Of a DNA stretch of 64,000 bases, positions 35,134 to 46,043 are shown piece by piece. Made by a program: the position numbers and the translations under genes. Under the pieces are notes generated by a model. That model searched no databases. It saw nothing but the letters and a program-made list of their open reading frames with translations, and was not told where the DNA came from. This DNA is from Spiroplasma tabanidicola (GTDB lineage Bacteria > Bacillota_I > Bacilli_A > Mycoplasmatales > Mycoplasmataceae): positions 682,001-746,000 of the forward strand of contig NZ_CP046276.1 of NCBI RefSeq assembly GCF_009730595.1, in the 5' to 3' direction. The number at the start of each line of letters is the position of its first letter. Positions within the stretch are counted from its first letter, which is position 1.

Positions 35134-35862
35134 GACAATATTTATTATTTGAGCTATTAAATAACCTACTAATATACTTCTTAAATAATAACTAGTTGAT
35201 GAATTATTCAAATCAAAAATTATTTTGACTTCACATTTATCAATTCTGGTACTTAAAGCAGTACTTGTAAGGAAAATAATATTATTGTTGTATTTTATTT
35301 TGTGATAAACATTAAATATACCCCCAACTTCCATTCCTCCTACTAAAAATAAAACTGTAGAGTTTTTTAAATTTATATCTAAATTGTAGTTAGCAACAAG
35401 CATTTCTGTAAAAAATACTTTATAACCTTTTTTATTTAAATAAAAATAAAGTATTTTTGCTTGATTAATTAATTGATTAGAAGCAACAATATAAGTATCA
35501 TTTTTAATAAGTTCAGCAATTGTGAGTAGTTTTTCTTTATAATTATCAAAAAAATTGATACAATTTATAAAATAGTTTTTTGTATCATCATATGATTTAA
35601 TTTCCATTTTATTATCTAGAATATTTAAATAATTTTCTCTTTCAAATTTAAGTCTACTTACTAATTCTCTATAACCTGTAAAACCAAGTTTATTACAAAA
35701 CTTAGATATTGCAGATTTACTAACAAAACAATTATTTGAAATTGTTTGAATTGGAAGAAAAATATTTTTATCAAAACACTCTAATAAATTATTTATTATA
35801 ACTATTTTTAATTGATTATGAGTTTCTTTTAAAACTAAAATAAGTTTTTCTCTGAGATTCAT
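35128..35862 (-). CDS. RpiR-family transcriptional regulator
   Basis: 244 aa. HTH domain at about residues 20-75 (TISNNCFVSKSAISKFCNKL, GFTGYRELVSRLKFERE) and a SIS domain from about 105 on, with NDTYIVASNQLINQAKILYF and VLFLVGGMEVGGIF as its phosphosugar-binding strands. It is transcribed toward the EIIABC-GH1 operon from its own terminator-bounded unit and is the probable sugar-phosphate sensor for it. The operon thus has RpiR genes at both ends. Confidence 0.88.
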   Translation of the reverse strand: MNLREKLILVLKETHNQLKIVIINNLLECFDKNIFLPIQTISNNCFVSKSAISKFCNKLGFTGYRELVSRLKFERENYLNILDNKMEIKSYDDTKNYFINCINFFDNYKEKLLTIAELIKNDTYIVASNQLINQAKILYFYLNKKGYKVFFTEMLVANYNLDINLKNSTVLFLVGGMEVGGIFNVYHKIKYNNNIIFLTSTALSTRIDKCEVKIIFDLNNSSTSYYLRSILVGYLIAQIINIVN

Positions 35863-37069
35863 GTGATTACCTTCTTTTACATATGAGTTTATTGCTATTT
35901 TTATTTATTTTTAATGCATAAAATATAGACTAAACAAAAGAATATGTTAGTTTAAGTTAATCAGTTAGCATGAAAAACTAATTTGTTTATCTATTTATAT
36001 TATATTGAAAATTATGATTAAATTACCAAAGTTTGGTTGAATTATTAGATTATTTTCTAAACATCAAGTAATTAAGCTGTAAAGAAAATATTCTTCGAAG
36101 TAAAAGTTTTAGAAAAATTGGATTTGACACAAAATTATAAGTTATAAAATATTGATCAAACAAACTTAACAACATAAATCCAAAAGAATATTATTTGTTG
36201 ATTAAAAATCACACACGTTATAATTGATAAAATCCACAAAAAAATCAGCAAGTTATTTTTGTAAACAATACACAAAATAGAGTCAATATTATAATTAGAA
36301 AAAACCTTTTACATATTGAATTTCACAAACACTTAACTGATATTCTAAAATGTGTATCTAAAAAATAAATATAGACTTTGAAGGGTGCGTACTCAATTGC
36401 AATTTATTTTTCAATTGTTGAAAATATTATAAAAATTACCTCTATACCCTAAAAATTTTTTAGTTGATAGAACTCTTGCACCCTGCAAAGAAAATTGCTA
36501 AAAAGAATTTGAATTAAAAAATTTTTTTGTTCAAGTTATGAACATCTATATTTAAACCAAAAATACAAATATTATTGCTATAAAAATTTAAGCTAAAATA
36601 TATTATTGTTTAATTGACAATGATATTTATAATTTAATATAAGTAGTCATCATAAACTTTATGGTAATGAAGAAACAATTAAAAAAAATATTTAAAATCA
36701 TAAATATTAAATAACAACAAAAAATATAAAAAGTATTTATTAATATATTGTTTCTGACATAATCGCTTACAGTTAAAATTTTGATACCTTAGCTTATAAA
36801 TTGCAAGCAAAATAAATCATATAAGTAAAAATTTTTAGACAGAAAGTTTGTGAGATCTTCTTGTAAACATTCAAATAATAGCTTTAATTTATGTTTAATT
36901 GCCATAATAACAATTAATAATTCTAAAACAAAATGTATAGTTGTGATCACCAATTAATCGAGATAATATTTAACATATTAATAATTAATTACAAATGTTT
37001 TTTTGTAATTAATTTATTAATGTATATTTAGTTTGTGATCTTAATAAAACTAGACTGCTTAGTGCTATT
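35863..37069. other. Non-coding, partly decayed region
   Basis: About 1.2 kb with no intact gene. On the plus strand a mixed-frame stretch at 36010-36370 (e.g. NPKEYYLLIKNHTRYN and HIEFHKHLTDILKCVSKK, stop TAA) looks like the end of an eroded gene I cannot name. A compact inverted repeat follows at 36376-36490. Nothing else supported. Confidence 0.45.
36376..36490. repeat. GC-richer inverted repeat element, about 115 bp
   Basis: CTTTGAAGGGTGC (36376-36388) and GCACCCTGCAAAG (36478-36490) are inverted with 12 of 13 bases paired. Between them is a smaller CAATTG.../CAATTG pair. It stands out from very AT-rich surroundings and could be the ends of a non-autonomous transposable element or a structured RNA. 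Confidence 0.5.
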
Positions 37070-37103
37070 ATTAATATTACAAAGATGTAATATTAATTTT
37101 TTT
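37070..37103 (+). terminator. Terminator-like hairpin without assigned gene
   Basis: ATTAATATTAC/GTAATATTAAT (37070-37080 with 37086-37096) and a T7 run on the plus side. No plus-strand gene precedes it, so its role is unclear. Confidence 0.45.
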
Positions 37104-37203
37104 AAGCAATTTATATAATTAAATTAAAATAAAAAACAATCTTTTTTAAGTCTATTATTTAAGACATAATTAAAAATTGCTCTAATATTTTATAAAAATA
37201 TAA

Positions 37204-39210
37204 TTATTTTTTTCTTGTATTTTCAATAAATGATTTATCTCTATACATCTCTGACGCACTTCCATGTAATTTTCAAATTTTATCAGTAGTAAATGTAACA
37301 TCGACAAAGTTTAACTTAAATCTTATATCTGATGTTTCATCACCTAACTTATAAATTTTGCACATATAAAATCCATTTGTATCAGGATCACCATTAATCT
37401 CATTTTTTAATATAAAACCTATTAATGTTTCTGTTAAAAATTCTCAATTATATATTGTTTGGTTGCCTTCTTTTAATAAAAATTTTCTTGCTGTATCTTG
37501 AATTTCAAGTCCATTATCACTTCTATTTGAAACATCAAGTGATAAAACTTTACTAAATCTTTTTAAAGTAAGTTGTCAATGCATCATAGCAACGCCTTTA
37601 TATTCACCACTATATAAACCAGAAATATAATTTTGATCAAAACTATCTCATAGGTTTTTATCATATATTTCACCACTAAAAGCAGCTATTTTATATTCAT
37701 CTGATGTATTTTCAATTCCAAAAGTTTTATGATAAGATTCTATTCCTTTTTGTAAGTTTGCAATAATTGATTTAAAAATTACAGAATTTTCATTCAAATC
37801 AGGACTTGTAATTTCTTCATCACTAACTTGATATCCTACTGCAATATAAAATTCATTTAAGTCAACTGAAAAATTATTAATTTTTAGTTTTAATCCTTTA
37901 ATATTAAATAATCCCATGTTTGTAGATTTTTTTAAAGCCTTTATGTCTTTTGATTCTTCATCATTCGAAACACTAGCATAGTAATCAGCTAATCAAGTTT
38001 TGTAATTATTTTTTACATAATCATATAAAGATTTATCATAATTATCTTTTGTTTTTTCTATAGAAATATTTTTGAAAATATAATTATACAACTCTTCATT
38101 TTTTATCAAATTTGGAGTTATTGAATAATTATCATTGTTTTTTCATTTGAATTTACTATTAGTTGTAGCTTTTAATGAGTAATCTCAATACTCACCATCA
38201 GCATTTAAATTTTTATCATTTAATTCAAAAATTTTTTGATTTGGATCATTGCTAAAATCAATATTTATATTTTCATTTAAATTTGTAGTTTCTTTAATTT
38301 TATCAGAAATTGCTTTTTTAAATCCTTTCTCACTAAACTTTTCTTCTATTAAACTTTTTACTTCATCTTTATTATTTGTTATAAATTTATCATCATCAAC
38401 AAAATTTGTTTTCTTAATTAAAGTGTTAAATTTATCAGCACCTAAAAATGCATATTTTAATTCCTTTACTTTATTGTTTATTAAATAAGTAAGCGCTTTA
38501 TTTGAAGTAGAAATAAAATTAAAATCAAAGTCTTTAAAAGTTCTATCTTCTTTAATTGACTGTGTTTTATTATTTTCAGAATATCTTATTATAAAATTAA
38601 ACTTTACATTTATACTAATGTATGATTCTTTAGACTCATTTCTTTTTTTAAAATTATTTGAGCTTCCTTGATCTGTTTCAAAAAATTTAATTCCGCCCTC
38701 TTCATTTGTTAATAATTTATCTTCATCAATTGAAAATAATTCGTTATCATTAACATTATTTAACAATATACTATATTTTTCTTTTCCTTTTAATTTTATA
38801 ATACTTTCAACTATTCTTTGATAATTAATTAAACTTTTAAAATCACTTAAAAACTCAACTTTTTTATCATTGTTTTTAGGATTTTCAAAAATAGTTTTTA
38901 ATGATGTTGTTGACTCTTCATTAATACCATCTATCATTTTAATTACTTTAGGTTTAATAAATAAATAACTAGAGTCATAATTTACTTCTTGAAATCAATT
39001 TTCACTTGCACGTTTAATTTCAGAATTAATAATTTCACTTACTTCTTTTAAATAATCCACAAGAGCTATATCATAATTTAGCAATTCTGGAAGTTTTTCG
39101 CTATCTTGATCGTTTTCCTTTTGTGAACTTTTTTTAGAACAAGCAACAACATAAGATACAATTGATGCTGTTAAAGTTATAGTAGACAATAAGTATAATA
39201 TTTTTTTCAT
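37204..39210 (-). CDS. Large putative lipoprotein
   Basis: 668 aa with TGA as Trp. Signal peptide MKKILYLLSTITLTASIVSY followed by VVAC, with Cys24 as lipidation site, then a Ser/Lys/Glu/Asp-rich linker. The body is hydrophilic and acidic, without a domain I recognise; near the C-terminus are FKLNFVDVTFTTDKIWKLHG and short aromatic-rich strands. It is presumably exported and anchored to the outer face of the membrane. Monocistronic, with non-coding DNA on both sides. The strong Asn/Lys/Asp content is like that of the other lipoproteins here. Confidence 0.78.
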
Positions 39211-39788
39211 TTGTTATCTCCTCTTTTCTAGTATTTTTAATATGCATTTATTATATTTTCAATTTAAAAGAAAGTACTTTCACTTTACAAATACTGTTAT
39301 CAAAATTATGAATAACAAGTCATTATGTCAAAATAAAATATACTGGCACGTAAACTGTTTGAGAAATTGCAATAGATATAATTAAAAAAAAAAAAAAAAT
39401 AGAAGTTATAAAAGGTTTATTAAATAATCTAAAATTCATAAACACAAGTGCAAAAAGACATGTATACAAAAGTTAAAAATTATAAAAAATCAAAATTTAT
39501 AAATTAAAATATTATAATTTTAGAATGTTAGATTATTGAAAAAGTCGTTAAAAAGATACAATCAGCTATTCTTCATTAAGAAATATAATGAAAGAAAATT
39601 AAAAGTTAGTAATTAGTATGAGCAAAAAAAACTAAAAAAAACAGTTTAAAAATAACTTAGACTCATTAGTTATAATTAAAATAAAATTCCATTATTAAAA
39701 CTCTCTAACCCAATCTAAAGAAAATAACAAATTTTGGTGCAGTTTTTTAAGAATATGCTCATATCGTTTTATTCTATATAGAAAAAAT
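39211..39788. other. Non-coding region with A16 tract
   Basis: About 580 bp, no gene seen. An A16 homopolymer lies at 39384-39399. Confidence 0.5.
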
Positions 39789-39839
39789 TCAAATAATTTT
39801 GAAGTATTCTTATAAAAAATTTTTGCATACTTGACAAAT
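39789..39839 (+). mobile_element. Remnant of an IS3 element end, inverted
   Basis: Reads CAAATAATTTTGAAGTATTC and ends CATACTTGACAAA: the reverse complement of the left ends of the IS3 copies at 21445 and 25486, with a few changes. Only about 50 bp remain, so a third copy once stood here in the opposite orientation or recombination moved its end. Confidence 0.7.
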
Positions 39840-39977
39840 TATAATTAAAAATATAGTAATTGATGTTTGCGTAATAAGAAAATATAACAAATATATGTTA
39901 ACATATTGTATTTTTATTATAAACTTGCTTACAAAAAACAAATATTATATAAATAAAGGACTATATTTATGATTAAA

Positions 39978-40020
39978 AAAATTCAGTCCAAGCTTATTTA
40001 TAGGCTTGGACTGAATTTTT
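39978..40020. terminator. Strong bidirectional terminator-like hairpin
   Basis: ATTCAGTCCAAGC/GCTTGGACTGAAT (39981-39993 with 40004-40016), extended by A and T runs on both sides. It lies downstream of the Fic remnant. Confidence 0.75.
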
Positions 40021-40426
40021 CATAAATTGTTTTATTGCTTTGATAAAACTTTAATAATTTCTCTTATATGGGGTGTTTATAAAATTTGTTTCCCTAAAAC
40101 ACTGACTTTTGATCTAAATAAGTCTTAGAAACATAAAAAACTTTATTAAAAATATTTATTAAAATTTATTTTTTAAGTAATATCACATCAAGTTTCGATG
40201 TTTTTATCCAAATCTTCAATAAAAACATTATTTTTTTTTTTTTTTTATATTTATTTTTACCTCTATAAAATGTGTATATATTATTTTCTTAAATTAGTCA
40301 ACATAGTTTCAAAATCTCAATGTTATATTATTCTAACATCCAGGCTTGAAATTCAACATTAATTATAATATTTTCATAAATAAACTTATGAATTGTTTTT
40401 AAAATTTTTTTTATCTTCTGGTTTTA
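40021..40426. other. Decayed tail region with T16 tract
   Basis: About 400 bp downstream (minus sense) of the Fic remnant. Mixed-frame residues such as KKILKTIHKFIYENIIINVE may be its eroded C-terminus. A T16 tract lies at 40231-40246. Confidence 0.35.
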
Positions 40427-40660
40427 CTATGCTACATTAACCATAACGTTTTTAAATCTTTTTATAGTTTCAAACTTATTTATCTTTAAAAGGTCAAAAC
40501 CTCAAGATTTTAAAAAAGAGATACATGTAAGTAATGCTGTTCTATTATTGCCATCAAAAAAGGATGATCTTTAATGATCAAATAAAAATTATAACAGCTT
40601 TATCTACTACATTTTTATAAAGCAACTCACCACCAAACGATTTAAATAGAGTAGTGCAAC
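40427..40660 (-). pseudogene. Fic/Doc family protein remnant
   Basis: The minus strand encodes FKSFGGELLYKNVVDKAV and, after one frameshift, YNFYLIIKDHPFFDGNNRTA followed by LLTCISFLKSWGFDLLKINK and a stop. HPFFDGNNR is the Fic active-site motif (HxFx(D/E)GNxR), and FGGELLY... with IKDHPFFDGN is the pattern of the Fic/Doc part of RhuM-Fic/Doc-like proteins. Fic domains transfer AMP or phosphate to target proteins; Doc toxins act in toxin-antitoxin pairs. No intact start or antitoxin is visible. Confidence 0.7.
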
Positions 40661-41229
40661 AGAACAAAACTAATTATAGTTTATTATTTTATAATTATTA
40701 GACTTATCTCTAATTGTGATGCTAATATTAAATTATTTCTCAATTGAATATGTAGAGAGTCAATTCAATTATTCACTTGTTCTCAATAATTTTTTGAGTT
40801 CCAATTATGAACAAGAACTATAACAAGAAACTTTCAAACATATTCTTGCTTTATTTTTAAATATTAACTTTTAACTTTTGTTCTATAAGGGTTTGCGTTA
40901 TATGCGTAATATATTCTCAATAAGTCTTATTATAATTCATTAATTTTTTTATGTAATTCAAAATAGTGTATTCATCTAAATCTTTATCATCATTGTCATA
41001 GATATAAAAAAAATTGGTAACTTGTAATTTTTTTATTATTTTTACCTTGGTTTATATAATAAAAATACTATATTTTAATAATTGTCTTCTTTACTCAGTG
41101 TTTTTCCCTTGTGCATTTATATTTATAACAAATATTTTATTGCAATATTTACATTTCAAATCTTTATAGCTTAAATTGATTTCGTAATTAGATATTATCT
41201 ATAAAAGATATTTATTAATTTAGATAAAT
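40661..41229. other. Decayed region between two toxin-like remnants
   Basis: About 570 bp; only short open pieces in mixed frames on the minus strand (e.g. NKTYWEYITHITQTLIEQKL), which I cannot identify. Confidence 0.35.
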
Positions 41230-41849
41230 TTATTTTATTATTAGTCAACGTTGCTTTAAAAATTTTATCTCCAATATAAAATTTTAATAATCATCATAAA
41301 TAAATAATAGTCTATGATGACTTAAAGCATTTCTTAAACTTTTAATATCTTCTAAGTTTTTATATAAATATTTTTAAATTTTCAAATAGATCATTTTTTA
41401 ATTTATTATCTAATAGAATAACTAAATCTATTAATTCTGAGAAAAATAAATTTTCTATACCGCGAGATAAACTACCTTTATGTTCATTTAACTTTTTTGT
41501 AATTTTTTTATTTATTTTATTAGTTCTTGCTTTTTTAAAATTATTTAAATAATCATTGAAAGTATTTCCGATAAGTGCTCTTATACTTTCTTCAAATGCT
41601 TATAAATATTTATATAGTATATTTCAAATTTTTTTATCAAATTGATTTAATTTAACTAAATGTATGAGTTCTACTTACCTTGGTTATTCAAACCTATATA
41701 GTTTGCAAGCATAGTGTGATATGCTAGACGTTTAATTCAATGTAATTATTAAATTCATTTATAAATTTTTCTTTATTTGCTTTTGGAAATATTAATCTGT
41801 TAAAAACTTCTCTTTACTAATATTTAAACGTTTTTTTATTTTCGGTCAT
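41230..41849 (-). pseudogene. Abi/HEPN-like protein remnant
   Basis: Opens at ATG 41849 (MTENKKTF) and runs through several stops and shifts. Pieces: REVFNRLIFPKANKEKFINE, RLAYHTMLANYIGLNNQG, AFEESIRALIGNTFNDYLNN, SLSRGIENLFFSELIDLVIL, then IKSLRNALSHHRLLFIYDDY. The RNALSHH element resembles the R-x(4-6)-H ribonuclease motif of HEPN domains, and the all-helical layout is like Abi-type abortive-infection proteins; this assignment is tentative. Inactive. Confidence 0.45.
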
Positions 41850-41960
41850 ATTTGTTGTAAACATTATTAATTGATGCATAAAATAAAGAGAAACTTCTTT
41901 TATCAGGGTCCTTATTATTATTTTTTAAATTTAAATAATCATTTTTTATTTCTTTTAAAA

Positions 41961-42012
41961 AAGAAGAACCTAAGTAGACCATTTATTGTAAAATTAATGG
42001 TCTACTTAGGTT
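41961..42012 (-). terminator. Terminator of lipoprotein gene
   Basis: Perfect 17-bp stem AACCTAAGTAGACCATT/AATGGTCTACTTAGGTT (41967-41983 with 41996-42012), followed on the minus strand by CTTCTTTTTT. Confidence 0.82.
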
Positions 42013-42053
42013 TGGTCATTCTAATTATATTTACTTTATTGAAATATAGTTTT

Positions 42054-42611
42054 TTATTCTTTAATAGGTGTTATAACAAATTTATTATAAAGATCTTTTG
42101 CAAAACTTATTGATAATTGATGCATGCAATTAATTCATTTTACAATAGTTTTATCAGTGTCTTCTTTATTTTTTTTATTTAATGCTTCATAATAATTTAA
42201 ATATTTTCCTACATAAGAGCTGTTCACTTCTTTAATATCTTTTGGTTGAATTCCGTTATAATCTTTAAAAATAACTAACTTAATATTATATGCAAAACTT
42301 AAAAAAGTATTTTTAATATAACTTTGAACATCATCGTTCAATCTAAAATTCTTTTCTACTTCTTTATCATTTTCATTTTCTTGTTCTGATATAGCTTGAA
42401 CGAAATTTGCAAAATCATGAACTTCTGTTAGATTTTCTAGTTTTTCTTTTTCATTTTGTATATCGTTCAATTTAGCTTTCACTTCATCTTCATCTTTTGG
42501 TTGTAAAGGAATATCATATCCTACAAACATACCTAACTGACATGAAGTTGTTAAAAAAGAAGTTGAACATATCAAAGTAAATGATGATAACCAGATTATT
42601 TTTTTTAGCAT
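42054..42611 (-). CDS. Putative lipoprotein
   Basis: 185 aa. Signal peptide MLKKIIWLSSFTLICSTSFL, then TTSC with Cys24 as probable lipidation site. The mature part is short, with a Glu/Lys-rich predicted coiled-coil (KAKLNDIQNEKEKLENL, residues 45-62) and an alpha-helical rest; no known domain. A TGA Trp occurs near the C-terminus. It lies 16 bp downstream of valS on the same strand and may be cotranscribed with it. Confidence 0.72.
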
Positions 42612-42627
42612 TTAATTCCCTCTTTTT

Positions 42628-45273
42628 TTAGTTTTTTAACTTATTAAGTTTTTCTATAATTAAATTATATTGAGTTTTATAATCTTTTGCTTTATGTTTT
42701 TCTAATTCTATTTTTTTAACATCAGCTTTTTCTAGAAAGTTTTTATTAATTAAAATTTTTTCAGATCTTTCAATCTCTTTTTCTAACTTAACTTTAGTTT
42801 CTTCTAATTTAATTATTTGTTTTTCATTATCAATAAAATCAGCATTTGCAATTTCTAAAAAACAATCTCCAATTGGAACACTAGTAAATTCTTCGCCTAT
42901 TTCTTTTAATTCTATTGCGGAATTAACAAGCGTTTTTAAAAATTTATTCAAATCATTTATCATTGATTTTGCTATATTTTTATATTTTGAATTATGATAA
43001 TTTAAGTTAAATGTTAAATGTAATTCATTTTTTAATTCTTGATTTAATCTAAATTCTCTAATTTTTTTAATAGATTCTATAACTAGACTTTCAAAACCTT
43101 CAATTTCATAATTAAATTCATTTATTTCATAATATTCTTCTAAAATTGATGTTTTTAGATCTAGTAATTGATATATTTCTTCACTAACAAACGGCATTAA
43201 AGGATGTAAAAGTAGTAATATTTGTTTTAAAGTAAATCCCAAAACTGCTAGTGTAATGTTTTTGGCATTTATATCATTTGAGTTTATTTCTGCTTTTGAT
43301 AATTCTAAATATCAATTACAAAAATCATCTCAAATAAAATTATAAAGTATTTTTCCAGCAAGTGTGAACTCATATTTATCAAAAGCAATAAAAAATTCTT
43401 TTTGAGTTATTGAAAGTTTATTTAAAATTCATTTATCAGCGATATTGTTACTTTCTTGTAAGTTTGATATGATTTTATCTAACTCTTTTTTATCAGGGAC
43501 TTTATCAATATTTAGCATAACAAATCTTGATGCATTTCAAATTTTATTTACAAAGTTTCAACTGGCTCTTAATTTTTCTTCACTATATCTTAAATCTTGC
43601 CCAGGAGAAGAATTTGTCAATAAAAAGTAACGCATAGAATCTGCTCCAAAGTCTTGTACAACTTGCATCGGATCAACACCATTTCCTAATGATTTTGACA
43701 TTTTTCTTCCTTGTTCATCTCTAATTAAACCATGTAACAAACAATCTTCAAAGGGTTTATTTTTAGTAAATTCTAAAGAACTAAATACCATTCTTGCAAC
43801 TCAAAAGAAAATAATATCATATCCAGTTACCAGAACATTAGTCGGAAAATATCTTTCAAATAATTTTGAATTATTTTTTCCGTTTCAATTTAGTGTTGCA
43901 AATGGTCATAACGCTGATGAAAATCATGTATCTAAAACATCTTCATCTTGAAATCAATTTTCAATATCTTTTGGAGCTTGTTCTCCCACATAAATTTCAT
44001 TAGTGTTTTTGTTATATCATGCAGGAATTTGATGTCCTCATCATAATTGTCTAGAAATTGTTCAATCATTAATATTTTCCATTCATTTATTTAAAACATC
44101 ATCAAATCTTTTTGGATAAAAGTTGATTTTATTATCACTTTTTTGTAAATCTAAAACTTGTTTTGCTAATGTATCCATTTTCACAAATCATTGCTCTGAT
44201 AAATATGGTTCAACAACGGCATTACTTCTTTCAGAATATCCCACTTGATGATCTATTTCTTCTTTTTTTATTAATAAATCAAGTTTTTGCATTTTTTCAA
44301 CAAGTTGTTTTCTTGCTTCAAATCTATCTAAACCTTTGAATTCTAAAGATTTTTCATTCATAGTTCCATCAATATTCATACAAATAATTTGGTCTAAATT
44401 ATACTTTTTTCCAATAATATAATCGTTTGGGTCATGTGCCGGAGTACATTTCATAACTCCTGTTCCAAACTCAACATCAACATACTCATCAGCTATAATT
44501 GGAATAAGTTGATTATTTACTGGGTTAATAACTTTTTTACCTATATAGTTTTGATATCTTTTGTCATTTGGATTAACAACAACACAAGCATCTCCAAACA
44601 TAGTTTCAGGTCTTGTGGTTGCAATTATTAAATAATTTTGTTTATCATTTTCAAAAAAGTATTTAAAATGATACATTCCACCTTTAGTTTCTTTGTAAAT
44701 TACTTCAATATTTGAGATTGCTGTTTTTTGAACTGGATCTCAATTAACAATTCTTTTATCTTTATAAATTAAACCTTTATTATACATTTCAACAAAAACT
44801 TTATTTACTAATTTATTCATCTCAGGAGAATAAGTAAACTTTTCCAAGCTGTAATCTAAACTTAAACCTAATTTTTCTCATTGATTTCTAATTGTTTGAG
44901 CATACTCATCTTTTCACTCTCAAACTTTTTTTACGAAAGCATCTCTTCCAATTTCAAAACGACTAATTTTTTGTTCTTTTAGTCTTTGTTCAACTTTTAC
45001 TTGGGTTGCTATTCCGGCATGATCCATACCTGGTAGATATAAAGTGTCAAATCCAGATAATTTTTTATATCTAATCAAAGCATCTTGTAAAGTTCCGTCT
45101 CAAGCATGACCAAGATGTAATTTTCCTGTTACATTTGGCGGAGGAATAACGATTGAATATGGTGGTTTTTTTGAGTGAATATTTGCTTTAAAATAATCAT
45201 TCTCTAGTCAAAACTTGTACTTATCTTTTTCAACGATTAAATGATTATATTTTTTATCAAGTTCTTTTTTCAT
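42628..45273 (-). CDS. valS: Valyl-tRNA synthetase
   Basis: 881 aa, the usual bacterial ValRS length. The class I signatures are present: HLGH at 53-56 in [18 protein letters not shown] and KMSKS at 524-528 in [23 protein letters not shown] marks the CP1 editing domain, and the C-terminal coiled-coil arm ([20 protein letters not shown]) is characteristic of ValRS rather than IleRS. It charges tRNA-Val with valine. Start ATG 45273 has AAAGGAA 9 bp upstream. Expression is controlled by a T-box leader immediately upstream. Confidence 0.98.
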
Positions 45274-45291
45274 AAACTAGATTCCTTTCAT

Positions 45292-45496
45292 AAAAAAAGT
45301 TCCTATTTATTTATTAAAAATAAATAGGAACGAATAAATATCCGCGATACCATCCTAATTAGTCTATTAAATAGACCCGCTTAATTAGTATTAAGTTTAG
45401 AATTGTATAACCTTCAAAATATAGTTTTATTAGTTCACACCAACCACTAACTCTCTGTAAAAACTAATTATTTTTACTCCTTACAATTTTTAACAG
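45292..45496 (-). promoter_or_regulatory. T-box riboswitch leader of valS
   Basis: On the minus strand the leader contains AGAGAGTTAGTGGTTGGTGTG (stem I part, 45446-45426), the T-box sequence AGGATGGTATCGCGG (45356-45342) and an intrinsic terminator GTTCCTATTTAT... AGGAAC with T7 (45331-45292). Uncharged tRNA-Val would bind a specifier codon and the T-box bulge and favour the antiterminator. A GUU in GAAGGTTATAC could be the specifier; that detail is uncertain. Confidence 0.9.
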
Positions 45497-45503
45497 CAAT
45501 GTT

Positions 45504-45533
45504 ATTATACACTTTTTAATAATCACATAACAA
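45504..45533 (-). promoter_or_regulatory. Promoter of the valS T-box transcript
   Basis: TTGTTA (45533-45528) and TATAAT (45509-45504), 18 bp apart, just upstream of the T-box leader. The -35 box lies in the 3' end of the preceding gene. Confidence 0.72.
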
Positions 45534-45926
45534 TATAGGTATTATAAAGAATGCAAACACATTCCCTATTATAGATATGAATGATGAAATGACGTTTGAT
45601 ATTGTATGAATGAGTAAGTTTTGTGAATTAATTTTAAAAAAGTAAAATAACATAATCCATATCGCAATTATAATATATGTTATTAATGCTTGAACAATAC
45701 AAAATATTATCCCGATAGTAACCATTTTAGTATTGTTTTTACGTATTTGTTCGATCATTACAAAGTTAGATAATAGAAAAATAAAGACTATAAAACCTAA
45801 TTGAACTCATAAAAATCCTTTATAAATATGAATAGATTTTAGATGTGACAAAATAGCTAAAATAATCCCGACAATTAAACAGCCAGTAAAGCCAACAAAC
45901 AAAAAACCTATCTTAAGTTTTCCCAC
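45516..45926 (-). CDS. Hypothetical four-helix membrane protein
   Basis: 136 aa from GTG 45926, chosen for AAGGAG 9 bp upstream. Four hydrophobic segments: IGFLFVGFTGCLIVGIILAI, FIVFIFLLSNFVMI, IGIIFCIVQALITYIIIAIW and SFISIIGNVFAFFIIPILLC. I recognise no family. It stands in front of valS on the same strand, and its 3' end holds the valS promoter. Confidence 0.7.
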
Positions 45927-46043
45927 TCTTTTTTTCTCCTTTGTAGAGTTTAATTATATAAAAGTACATTAAGTATATTAAAATTTTATTTTATTTTAAA
46001 AGATTATTTTTAAATTTAAAAATAAAACTTAAAAATTAATATA
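45927..46043. other. Short intergenic region
   Basis: About 115 bp, holding the AAGGAG of the previous gene and AT-rich sequence; no further signal. Confidence 0.4.

Noticed and set aside
35990-36100. IS605 TnpB-like start (LPKFGW) on the plus strand
   Set aside because: Only a few residues match, and no catalytic or zinc-finger motif follows.
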